Below, in pieces: positions 40,301 to 44,689 of a DNA stretch of 64,000 nucleotides. The notes beneath the pieces are model-generated. The model had not been told where the DNA came from and searched no databases. It saw only the letters and a list, made by a program, of their open reading frames with translations. Position 1 is the stretch's first letter; each line of letters begins with the position of its first letter. A program made the translations under genes and the position numbers. The stretch is taken from the NCBI GenBank assembly GCA_030248195.1, contig JASAND010028151.1, positions 37,047 to 101,046 on the forward strand. Reading direction: 5' to 3'. The stretch comes from Trissonchulus latispiculum. Lineage: Eukaryota; Nematoda; Enoplea; Enoplida; Ironidae.

Positions 40301-43300
40301 GTCCAAATAAGCTAATTTTGGTATCATCCGAAAGCTCTCGGCGAGTAAAGAAAACTTGTAATTGGGTCAAGACCTGAAAATGCACTCATTTTGAGTTATG
40401 AGGCGAAAAATTGTCAAAAATGGCCAAAAACGGCCAAAATGGCTCAAAATTGAAAGTTCTCAGATCGGGCTCATATCGGTGTCATTCGAAAGCTCTCATT
40501 AAGTGGATAAAAAGTTGCAATAGGGCCAAAGCACCTAAATGTACAGAAGATGAGTTACGGGGCCTCAAAGGGTACAAAATTACCAAAACCGGCCAAAATG
40601 GGTCAAAATCAAAAGTTATGGAAAAACGACAGTATCGGTATCAATCGAAAGATCTCTGAGTATATAAAAAAGTTGTCATAGGGACAAGGAGTAACATCGT
40701 AGGATAATCGACTTATCTCGTTTATAAGAGGAAAAATGACAGCGGCAACCCAATCATGCCACTTTGCTCGTTCTTTCTCATTTATATCTGTAGAACAAGT
40801 GCGACGGCCCTCGGCCCTTGAGCTTGCTCTTCCTACACTTTGTTTCTACTTACGTGGGTTCACGTAGTGAAAGTCATGTACATTGGTACACGAATTCCGA
40901 CAAAGCTTGATGAGACTGTGCCGTAGCTCAGTCGGCAGAGCGTTTGCCTAGTGCGCAAAATGTCGTGGGTTCGAGTCCCACCGGAGGTCCGAATTTTTCG
41001 GACCATCGGTGGTATATGACTTTCTTATTCTTTCATTTATATACGCAGAAAACAGGCTATTTTTGTATTTTAGCATTTTTAGGACATTCTATTCCTTCCC
41101 CCTTTTTGGGTCCCCCCACTAGTGGTGAGGGACTCCCCCACTTTTTTCGCCTTGAAAAAGCCCAGAAGAGTGTAACAGCTGGCAGGCCTGGCTTATCCCT
41201 AGTGGGGGGGGGGGGGTAAGTGGGGCCGCCCCCATTCGGCGACCTCCCCCCCCCCATTCGAGCAGCCCCCCCCCCATTCGAGGAGCCCCCCCCCCCCATG
41301 AAAAGCCCCTGCCATAAATCCCAACCTCCCCCCCATAACCCCAAAAATTCCCAAATTTTACCATTTTTACCCAAAATTTTCAAAAAATTTTCCGGCTTCG
41401 CCGGATTTTTGACTGAATTTTCGCTATTTTAGCGTAAAAAACACCTAGAATTAGTCATTTTTAGCGATTTTTAGCAGTTTGTACACAAAAAACCCACAAA
41501 AATTTGAAAAAATTTTCTAAAAATATGCCCACCCCCATTTGGGGTGAGCCCCCCCATCGATGGGGGGGGCCCATGAAGCCCCCCCCCATAAAAATTGCCA
41601 AGGGATAAGCCAGCAGGCTCTGTTATCAGCTGCAGGTACATGCTCTGCTCGCCAACGGCTGGCCTCCCGCCCCCCCCCCAATGTGTATGCTCACTTAAAA
41701 AAATTGGAACGCTATCTTTGTGTTCTAAAGCTATGGCGACTGAGCGTACAGAAACGAGTACTGCGTACTGATTTGAGGGGGTCACTAGATATACACGTTT
41801 GTGGTGGGGGTCATCCTTAGCGCGCAGAACATGTATCTGGAGCTGTTAACAGAGAGCCTGCCAGCTATCACGCTCTTATTATGAACTTCGCATCCTACAA
41901 GCTCATAAATTGTTTTAAAAATTCAAACTTAAATTAACTTCCAAATGAAGTCCAATTCAATTCTAGCAAAATAAATGTACACAATGCACAAAGAAACTTG
42001 AATAAAATTCTGCTTAAAAATTTAGGCAAGACCGGGTGGTTTTGTAGAACAAGTGGTAAAAGCTAATTGTAAACTTAAAATTTTTGAATATTTCGGCATG
42101 TGTAGAAAAACGTGTAGAAAAAGGAAAAACGCAGTGTCTAGGACGTATGGAAGGCACGGTTTTTTCGTATCCAGGAGTGTGTCCAGACACAAATCTTCTT
42201 AGCTGAACAAAAAACTTTTAGCTGAACGTGGACACAAACTAGACACCAGGGATGGAAACTGGGTCATGGGTCATTGGGTCATGGGTCGTTTGGGTCGCTA
42301 TTTTTGCTTGGGTCACTGGGTCTTGGGTCACTAATTTTGGGAAACCTTTGGGTCAGGGTGGGTCTGGGTCAAGCCTCCTATGGGTCACTTTGCGTCTGGG
42401 TCAGCAATTTTAGTGGGTCATCTTGGGTCTGGGTCACACGGGTCCTGCCAAATTTTTAAAGTTTCAATTTTCGTAGTGGCAGTTTAGCTAGTTTTAAAGG
42501 TAAACCCGTCATTTCTGAAGGGGCGATCACTAACAAATCAGTTAAATTTAGTAGCCATTTCGCAGAAATCAGTAGTTGGTGTGACTTGCATTGCCATTCT
42601 ATTTGAGTCGATTCACATAGTAAAAGCAAGTATGTATACCAAGGTAGACACATTTCTGTCGATTCTAAAATTTTACAGCATCAACCACTCAGGTCTCAAA
42701 AGCAAAATGGCCAGCAAAATTCTGCAGTGGCTCCATTCCTTCTTTCAATTCCATCACTATTGAAAAAGTAATGAAAATTTTCCAATTTGAGCTAATTTTT
42801 AAAGTTATAATGCTAGCTAAATGTCTTAAAGTGTTTTAAAGTGTTGTTAGCAAAAACCTACAAATGCTTCCAGGAAAAGCTTGGTTCCCTAGTTTCCTTC
42901 CACGGCTTCCCTTATCAAGTTAAAATTTTAATTATTGAAAAAATTTAAACTTTTGAATTTTTATGCCCCGTGCAAAATTTTAAAGTTATTGGTCAAAAAA
43001 CCAAAAGTTTAAGGGCTTTTGGGAAATCGCTAAAGATACCTCGTCTCACATTTTCTTTAAATAAAAAACCTTGTCTCGGGTTGCACATCTAGTATATAAT
43101 TCGAAATTGAAAACCTCCGGTCCATGTTTAGGTTTTTTGTAAGAAAAACAAACTGTTGATCTAGTTTCATAAAATGAGTGGGATGTGCTTATTCTTTCAT
43201 TTTTCCAAAAATTAATAAAATTAGGGAGTTTCAAAAACACTGCACAATGGGACAATCTCGGTTAGGTAAAGTCAGTCTGTGTAACGAGGTAAAGTCAGTC

Positions 43301-44637
43301 TGTGTAACGTTATTCCTTTGGGTCATCTGGGTCTGGGTCAGGAAAATTCTTGGGTCAGTTGGGTCTGGGTCACGAAAACGTTTGGGTCATTTGGGTCTGG
43401 GTCACTAAATTTTAAGATTTTATGGGTCATCTTGGATCTGGGTCAAATTAGCGTTTGGGTCGAGTGGGTCATGGGTCACAAAAAAATGACCCAGTTTCCA
43501 TCCCTGCTAGACACAGCCAAATTTTTCACAGAAAAGTGCCCAGAAAATATTTCTGAGCATCCCAAATCTTTCAAAAAAGGCTCTAGCTTTTCTGGGGGCT
43601 GCCGCCCTCCGGACCCCCCGTTGTTCCTCTGGCTTGCGGCGTCAAGACAAGTGTATCGTCGGTGTCTCTTGCAAGTTGCAAAACCTTTTTCAATCTGAAA
43701 TTAGTGCGGGTTTAGGTTTTCGTATATATATTCAGCGAACTATATATAAGTTTATCGTATCATCATAATACACGTTTCGCAGATCAGAAGCAGTATCAAA
43801 TGTCCTATTTTGTGTGTTTTGACCAGGTTCTGCATCATTTGGGTGCATGAACACACGGAACACATGGGGCCTTAAGTATACTTTAATTTCAAAAAATGTT
43901 CTGTAAAAATTCCACGAAAGTCACGAAATAGAAAATTTTCTCAGCTTGCGGGGGAGTCCCCCCGCCCTCCCGAAACATTTTTGCGTTTCCCCGCTCGAAA
44001 ATGTTTTCTGGCTGCGGTAGTGCTCTGAACAATAGACAACTACTTGCTATCCTTATATATTCGCATAACAACAAATTGTATTCCTACACACTAAAATAAT
44101 GCGTTAATACCACGTATATTTGTTAAATTTTAGTTTCCGGGCACAACTTTTCTTAGCTGGGCACAAGGTGGACACAGTCCCGATTTCCAAAAAACTGATG
44201 GAAGGAGGAATCCACCGAATCTGCTGAGACCAACGGCCTCCAAAGATATTCTGTACACACACTATGGACGGACACTGTTCAAATATACTTGAAACTGTCT
44301 TCAAATTAATTAAAAATTCTTCGAATGAGCTAGCTGAAGATTTGTTATGTTAGCTTTTCCAAACTTCGCGAAATACACCCGGCGAGCTTGCGAAGTTCAC
44401 CAAAGTACGTATATACCTTTGTTTCTGCTACAAAATATACTGCTTTGAACTCACTTGTAACACTTTTGAGGGTATCAAGGGTTTACTTCCGTACAGACTC
44501 AGAGGTACCGATGAGTCGGAATGCGGTTGTGGGGAAACAGACGGACCAAAAGGCATCGCAGCTGGCAACACTTGTCGGCATTTCATCTGCTCAATGGCAG
44601 CTATAAGAGCTTCACTTAAGTAGAAATGGGAATTTTC
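8344..44637 (-). CDS. Rubicon (RUBCN-like) autophagy regulator, split gene, 12 exons recovered, incomplete
   Basis: Rubicon binds the Beclin-1/UVRAG/VPS34 lipid kinase complex and Rab7 on late endosomes, restraining endosome maturation and autophagy. Twelve minus-strand exons joined in order give about 420 residues. First come a helical segment and a Ser/Thr/Pro-rich linker, then the diagnostic run PSVDDLKWLVSERDAPQ - LLPLP - SDWAPPRMQFVLTLHP, then the cysteine-rich RH domain (HCAMC, YCDYLGRYMCPRCH, VIPARVLHHWDF, IRTCRQ, HIEQC, CGSCTHRDC, CPRC) and a stop. Every exon has AG and GT borders, and all phases match except between the exons at 27196 and 17554. The N-terminal RUN domain lies upstream or was not recognised. 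An exon carrying the middle zinc ligands is missing between 12319 and 8423. DEF8, PLEKHM1 and Pacer share the RH domain, but the DLKWLVSERDAPQ and WAPPR blocks favour Rubicon. The introns hold most of the transposons of the window. Family identity comes from remembered motifs, not a search. Confidence 0.85.
8424..9734. other. Intron DNA (Rubicon exons K-L), with a G-run element fragment
   Basis: 8630-8820 holds a short basic open frame on the plus strand without other support. 8810-8960 carries the GGCGAAGCCGG hairpin and G-rich text typical of the 5-bp-duplication family, but no intact ends. The remainder is AT-rich with a polyC run at about 9340. The missing Rubicon zinc exon should be in this intron but was not recognised. 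Confidence 0.4.
10575..10975. mobile_element. MITE with GGGGCCCGTTGCATAAAAG ends
   Basis: Perfect inverted ends of about 38 bp (CTGGGGCCCGTTGCATAAAA... and ...TTTTATGCAACGGGCCCCAG) include a TGATTAGTTGATTAGTG stretch. The element is 401 bp. No clear target duplication is visible, so the superfamily is not assigned. Confidence 0.75.
11015..11540. mobile_element. Diverged palindromic MITE (GGCAGATTAATCG arms)
   Basis: GTTTCGAGAGGCAGATTAATCG (about 11053) is matched in inverted order by CGATTAATCTGCCTTTCGAAAC (about 11480). Weaker complementarity extends at least 40 bases outward on both sides and inward around AAGCTGCAAGAAGCTAAAA. It looks like an old foldback element. Confidence 0.55.
12319..12393 (-). 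CDS. Rubicon exon K
   Basis: The exon has 25 codons, phase 0 at both ends, acceptor TTAATTTTCAG and donor GTGAGT. It encodes VRNDVLLQQVSTVLFFAQVH followed by IEQCE. The AQVHIEQC end equals the (A)HxExC helix and cysteine that start the second zinc cluster. A 2.5-kb transposon ends about 105 bases downstream, in the intron. Confidence 0.82.
12394..13239. other. Intron between Rubicon exons J and K, no feature seen
   Basis: 846 bases of AT-rich DNA show no inverted repeats, arrays or further exons. Confidence 0.5.
13240..13318 (-). CDS. Rubicon exon J
   Basis: The acceptor is TGAACATTTCAG. The exon encodes LRDIFEELPSHMREQVDVYS then MQDFDN, and ends before GTACGC. It matches the part of RH domains where a short helix leads to (L/V)YS(L/M)xD(L/F). 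It ends in phase 0. Confidence 0.8.
13592..13702 (-). CDS. Rubicon exon I (RH helical segment)
   Basis: The exon has 111 bases, acceptor GCTTTATTGTAG and donor GTAAGT. It encodes QVRPLREIRHHRRRLCFMWD then YIRTCRQSSAVITKAG. The VRxLRxxRxxxxxL...YxxTCR pattern is the basic helical part that follows INPxLY in RH domains. The phases join exons H and J exactly, making a Lys codon at each side. Confidence 0.85.
13750..14609. mobile_element. CAGGGGCGCACCCAGG-ended transposon with internal tandem repeat
   Basis: Ends CAGGGGCGCACCCAGG and CCTGGGTGCGCCCATG are inverted copies with one mismatch, each next to G/C runs. Inside, 14080-14480 is a tandem array of about 57-bp units containing AGAAAAGCGCCGCAGGCGAG. 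The target duplication cannot be judged because both flanks are G runs. Confidence 0.65.
14812..15155. repeat. Imperfect palindrome (CTGTGTCACTGTGGAATTAG arms)
   Basis: About 110-base arms: GCCAAAAAAATCTCGA...ACTGTGTCACTGTGGAATTAG on the left is met by CTAATTCCACAGTGACACAG...TCGAGATTTTTTTGGC on the right. Likely a foldback MITE. Confidence 0.65.
15156..17121. other. Intron DNA between Rubicon exons H and I, no gene recognised
   Basis: AT-rich DNA with short open frames on both strands. A GCTTCGCCGGAG fragment is at about 16303 and GAATTC-rich text at 16960-17045. No splice-supported exon is seen. Confidence 0.45.
17122..17332 (-). CDS. Rubicon exon H (RH domain core)
   Basis: The acceptor is AATCTCTTTTAG and the donor GTGAGT. 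The peptide runs DAKRVVYCDYLGRYMCPRCH, then VIPARVLHHWDFRTYPVSDF, then AQKFLDQQFTVPLYNVYAI and NPDLY. This is the hallmark of the RH family: zinc ligands YC..CPRCH, the near-invariant IPARV..WDF, then a (S/N)F.K..LD helix and an INP.LY turn. It ends AA, completing a Lys codon with the A of exon I. Confidence 0.92.
17554..17604 (-). CDS. Rubicon exon G (first RH zinc knuckle)
   Basis: This 51-base exon runs from acceptor CTTCTAG to donor GTAAGT and encodes LQNYHCAMCGSKICPT. QNYHCAxCG is the opening of the RH domain. The CAMC cysteines should bind zinc. The final A joins CA of exon H to make Thr, so the phase is exact. Confidence 0.85.
17995..18752. mobile_element. hAT-type non-autonomous transposon, TACGCA family
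   Basis: Ends CACGGTTTTTTTGCG / AAAAAAAACCCTG are flanked by a perfect 8-bp duplication GTGTAAAT (17987-17994 and 18753-18760). Subterminal repeats are AAAATACGCA and TTTACGCAG. Two internal GGGGCTGCGCC-type hairpins are present (about 18172 and 18470). Confidence 0.85.
18753..20807. other. Intron DNA, no feature seen
   Basis: About 2 kb of AT-rich sequence in the 9.6-kb intron between Rubicon exons F and G. A CTAGCCGGGTT doublet is at 19550-19585. A Rubicon microexon may lie somewhere in this intron but cannot be identified. Confidence 0.4.
20810..21248. mobile_element. Mariner-like MITE, CAGTCCCGGCT family, copy 1
   Basis: Ends CAGTCCCGGCTGAAAGTAAC / GTTACTTTCAGCCGGGACTG are perfect inverted copies bordered by TA on both sides. 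Subterminal repeats are GCGAGCAACTCGCGAATTGC. It is 439 bp, non-coding. Confidence 0.8.
21320..21700. repeat. Imperfect foldback (TTTCTGCTACCAAAAGTTTG arms)
   Basis: TTCTGCTACCAAAAGTTTGAGC (about 21349) is mirrored by GCTCACAGTTTTGGTAGCAGAA (about 21656), and GTGCTAATATC by GATATTAGCAC further in. Probably an old palindromic element. Confidence 0.5.
22231..23553. repeat. Palindrome of modular copy 2, core orientation II (inverted)
   Basis: Arms 22231-22578 and 23207-23553 hold four CGGCGACTAAAATGAAAG units each. The core reads TTATCGTCTTTCGGG... to ...GGCTTCAAAG, which is the reverse complement of the core of copy 1, while the sequences outside the palindrome keep the same orientation. Confidence 0.85.
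22789..22877. repeat. (AT)n(GT)n microsatellite
   Basis: About 50 bases of AT followed by about 36 bases of GT, inside the palindrome core. The matching place in copy 1 (about 4820) has no such tract. Confidence 0.9.
26046..27135. mobile_element. hAT-type non-autonomous transposon, GACCCGGT family
   Basis: Ends CAGAGATGAAACCGG / CCGGTTTCATCTCTG are flanked by a perfect 8-bp duplication ACGCACAC (26038-26045 and 27136-27143). Subterminal repeats are GACCCGGTGACCCGGT. It is 1090 bp, non-coding, and ends only 60 bases 3' of Rubicon exon F. Confidence 0.87.
27196..27269 (-). CDS. Rubicon exon F (WAPPR block)
   Basis: The acceptor is GATTCTTAG. The exon encodes VKLRGTSDWAPPRMQFVLT followed by LHPKM and ends two bases into a codon at a strong GTATGT donor. 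The (E/D)WAPPR element with a following hydrophobic strand and HP is typical of the stretch just before the RH zinc fingers. The end phase does not fit exon G, so either a microexon lies in the following 9.6-kb intron or the weaker GTACTC donor six bases on is used with a shifted acceptor at exon G. Confidence 0.8.
27856..27918 (-). CDS. Rubicon exon E (LLPLP block)
   Basis: This exon has 21 codons, phase 0 at both ends, acceptor TTTATGTTTAG and donor GTTAGT. It encodes LLPLPNAEPVAPDEVF followed by FGSHK. LLPLP immediately after DAPQ is the order seen in Rubicon proteins. A mariner-like MITE (27958-28313) sits 40 bases upstream, in the intron. Confidence 0.8.
27958..28313. mobile_element. Mariner-like MITE, CAGTCCCGGCT family, copy 2
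   Basis: Ends CAGTCCCGGCTAGAAGTTA / TAATTTCTAGACGGGACTG are imperfect inverted copies with TA on both sides. The interior is unrelated to copy 1 apart from the ends. Confidence 0.7.
28316..29528. other. Intron DNA between Rubicon exons D and E
   Basis: Contains the unassigned frame at 28721-29212 described separately. The rest is AT-rich without visible repeats. Confidence 0.4.
28721..29212 (-). pseudogene. Unassigned reading frame with an in-frame TGA
   Basis: In the intron between Rubicon exons D and E, one minus-strand frame stays open over about 490 bases apart from a single TGA near 28965. It includes FNILAKQLHSFNGHFANSGY, EDLYSFTIPTILLPADAI and, after the stop, FDFSTTLRRLMMAQEQEKED. 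Base composition is less AT-rich than the surrounding intron. It is not part of Rubicon, because exons D and E join directly in phase. It may be a decayed transposon gene; no family is recognised. Confidence 0.3.
29529..29655 (-). CDS. Rubicon exon D (DLKWLVSERDAPQ block)
   Basis: The exon is one base plus 42 codons, with acceptor TTTCAG and donor GTAAGC. The peptide includes CPEAIALALWAYFQQ and PSVDDLKWLVSERDAPQ. This Pro-x-x-x-DL-x-WLVSE-x-DAPQ signature precedes the RH domain in Rubicon-type proteins and is among the best family markers here. It ends in phase 0, directly compatible with the LLPLP exon. Confidence 0.85.
30159..30216 (-). CDS. Rubicon exon C
   Basis: This 58-base exon has acceptor AAAATTTTAG and donor GTTAGT, and encodes DQDVLAQKSALVLLPRSD. 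It starts with two bases of a split codon and ends with AG, which joins the T of exon D to make Ser. Both junction phases match their neighbours, which is the main support, because the peptide itself is weakly conserved. Confidence 0.65.
30217..31111. other. Intron between Rubicon exons B and C with G-run transposon fragments
   Basis: 30357-30620 has G-run text and ends CTGGGCGCGGCCTTG, matching the CAAGGCCGCACCCAG end of the 47682 element, but its left end is lost. 30720-31000 carries a CCACTAGTGGGGAGGCTCCC block also seen at about 41110. Neither has intact ends. Confidence 0.45.
31112..31265 (-). CDS. Rubicon exon B (Ser-rich linker)
   Basis: The exon has 51 codons plus one base. The acceptor is GCAATGTTTCAG and the donor GTATGT. 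It encodes a low-complexity linker (DSCLLGAESSPTLPNSS, then YEESDHSISIPK, then a Thr/Ser-rich end). Its final T joins CT of exon C to make a Ser codon, so the phase is exact. The end of a palindromic transposon lies only about 31 bases upstream of the acceptor AG, so transposon sequence supplies the region where a branch point and pyrimidine tract would normally lie. Confidence 0.75.
31299..32208. repeat. Palindrome of modular copy 3, 186-bp arms
   Basis: Arms 31299-31484 and 32023-32208 are near-perfect inverted copies starting ACAAGTAGGAAAAAATGCTC and ending GGGCTCATATTGACGC. Each arm contains several spaced AATATGAGC motifs. The left tip is about 31 bases from the acceptor of Rubicon exon B. 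Confidence 0.9.
31299..34249 (+). mobile_element. Modular palindrome-array-hairpin element, copy 3
   Basis: Palindrome 31299-32208 is followed by nine 137-148-bp units (about 32309-33610) that contain TTTGACCACTGGTCAATAGG and GAAACGAGCGTAGTCGATTT, a diverged last unit (33660-33860), a segment with the core GTTTGGTATCATTCGAAAGC, and a terminal hairpin TATTATGAGGGGCGC/GCGCACCCTCATGATA (34216-34249). It lies in the intron between Rubicon exons A and B. Confidence 0.85.
34247..34541. other. AT microsatellites and presumed TTL promoter region
   Basis: (AT)n tracts at about 34246-34266 and 34318-34346. The TTL start codon follows within 200 bases. No TATA or trans-splice evidence can be judged. 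Confidence 0.4.
34542..35414 (+). CDS. Transthyretin-like (TTL) secreted protein, two exons, frameshift in exon 1
   Basis: TTL proteins are small secreted beta-sandwich proteins, abundant in nematodes; most have no assigned function, and some bind apoptotic-cell lipids. Exon 1 (34542-34690) starts MKLLLVSSVLLVLVYSALA, a clear signal peptide, then FRKQTYAVRGNLL. Exon 2 (35155-35414) gives GPDPDDDMDESHTSSNGDF, REMTSIDPRLKIYHDCNDG, a KW-x-IHLPDKYI strand and EERDC before the TAG. GxLxC, DEDxGPDPDD, S.GxFxLSG, DPxxKIYHDC and the C-terminal ERDC are family hallmarks. The intron (34691-35154) has GTATGT and TTCTTCAG ends and splits a Gly codon. Exon 1 does not read through: after NLL the frame shifts, apparently by loss of one TG unit (two bases) at about 34637, so a Cys codon is destroyed and the in-frame reading stops after LWHQSSLRG. 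It is either a recent pseudogene or an assembly error. It lies inside a Rubicon intron on the other strand, between two near-identical repeat blocks. Confidence 0.88.
34691..35154 (+). other. Intron of the TTL gene
   Basis: The intron begins GTATGT and ends CTTTTCTTCAG. It is 464 bases long, AT-rich, and joins G to GT so that DED-G-PDPDD is continuous. No coding potential or repeat was seen in it. Confidence 0.85.
35455..35460 (+). promoter_or_regulatory. Polyadenylation signal AATAAA of the TTL gene
   Basis: A canonical AATAAA lies 41 bases after the TAG stop. The 3' end must be very short, because the next modular repeat begins at about 35515. Confidence 0.7.
35515..37713 (+). mobile_element. 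Modular element, copy 4 (left-truncated twin of copy 3)
   Basis: It starts inside the last 18 bases of the right palindrome arm (GCATTTTTTCCTACTTGTCC) and then runs nearly identical to copy 3 from 32191 on. It has ten rather than nine TTTGACCACTGGTCAATAGG units, the same last unit, and the same hairpin (37681-37713). Copies 3 and 4 directly flank the TTL gene. Confidence 0.88.
37714..38016. other. Short non-repeat gap, no gene seen
   Basis: About 300 bases between modular copies 4 and 5 without recognisable features. Confidence 0.5.
38017..39756 (+). mobile_element. Modular element, copy 5
   Basis: It starts ACAAGTAACAAAAATGCTCC, then has four units of about 147 bp with GCTTTCATTTGGTACCAAAT and CCCCACCCCACCCCACCAC (38150-38690), three units of about 165-175 bp with GGCAAAACGGACTCCGGGAA (38698-39190), a GCGGCGCCGCTGCGGCGC segment and a terminal hairpin ATAGGGGTCGC/GCGACCCCTAT (39731-39756). 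It has only a solo tip rather than a full palindrome at the left. Confidence 0.85.
39992..40063 (+). tRNA. tRNA-Thr(AGT)-like, degenerate copy 1
   Basis: It reads GCCTCCGTAGCTCAGTCGG... to ...CACCGGAGGT. The acceptor stem pairs fully. The anticodon stem TTTGC/GCAAA encloses CTAGTGC, giving anticodon AGT. The D stem has one mismatch (GCTC versus GCGC) and the T stem is broken at its two outer pairs, so it is probably a pseudogene. Confidence 0.65.
40099..40753. mobile_element. Putative TIR element (GGGTTGCCGCT ends) between the tRNA-Thr units
   Basis: ATTGGGTTGCCGCT at the left is matched inversely by AGCGGCAACCCAAT at the right. The interior has three diverged ATCGAAAGCTCT-type units (about 40325, 40480, 40640) spaced about 155 bases apart. 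It separates two copies of the same tRNA-containing sequence. Confidence 0.5.
40920..40988 (+). tRNA. tRNA-Thr(AGT)-like, degenerate copy 2
   Basis: Same anticodon arm as copy 1. D stem (GCTC/GAGC) and T stem (GTGGG/CCCAC) are intact, but three bases of the 5' acceptor strand are missing (GCCGTAGCTC instead of GCCTCCGTAGCTC). It therefore complements the damage of copy 1. Both copies share about 140 bases of upstream and 40 bases of downstream flank. Confidence 0.65.
41188..41613. mobile_element. G-run MITE with 5-bp duplication, copy 1
   Basis: Ends CTGGCTTATCCCT / AGGGATAAGCCAG are flanked by CAGGC (41183-41187 and 41614-41618). The interior has long G or C runs on both sides and one CCGGCTTCGCCGG hairpin near 41391. 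Confidence 0.8.
41619..42238. other. Unassigned AT-rich DNA
   Basis: Lies between a G-run MITE and a hAT element. 42171-42230 has GTGTGTCCAGACAC and AGCTGAAC repeats weakly mirrored at 44130-44180. No gene is seen. Confidence 0.35.
42247..43506. mobile_element. hAT-type non-autonomous transposon, GGGTCA family
   Basis: Ends CAGGGATGGAAACTGGGTCA / TGACCCAGTTTCCATCCCTG are perfect inverted copies flanked by the 8-bp duplication CTAGACAC (42239-42246 and 43507-43514). Subterminal repeats are TGGGTCTGGGTCA. It is 1260 bp, non-coding. Confidence 0.9.
43515..44454. other. Intron DNA after Rubicon exon A, no gene seen
   Basis: Contains GGGGGCTGCCGCCCTCCGG (about 43590) and GGGGGAGTCCCCCCG (about 43950) hairpin remnants of G-run elements. 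Otherwise AT-rich. Confidence 0.4.
44455..44637 (-). CDS. Rubicon exon A (most upstream recovered)
   Basis: The exon has 61 codons in phase 0 at both ends. Its acceptor is a pyrimidine-rich TTTCTTTGTAG and its donor is GTGAGT. It begins ENSHFYLSEALIAAIEQMKC, an amphipathic helix, and continues into a Ser/Pro-rich stretch ending SKVLQ. The phase fits exon B directly, across a 13.2-kb intron that contains the TTL gene on the other strand. The hairpin end of an inverted modular repeat lies about 50 bases upstream of the acceptor. The next upstream exon, expected to lead to a RUN domain, was not found. Confidence 0.75.
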
Positions 44638-44689
44638 CTACAAAGAAATACACACAAATTTTAACAAGAACAATCTATTCTGATATATC

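Noticed and set aside
42171..44181. A transposon with GGA(G/C)TGTGTCCA ends around the GGGTCA hAT
   Set aside because: The ends match only weakly and no target duplication is visible.
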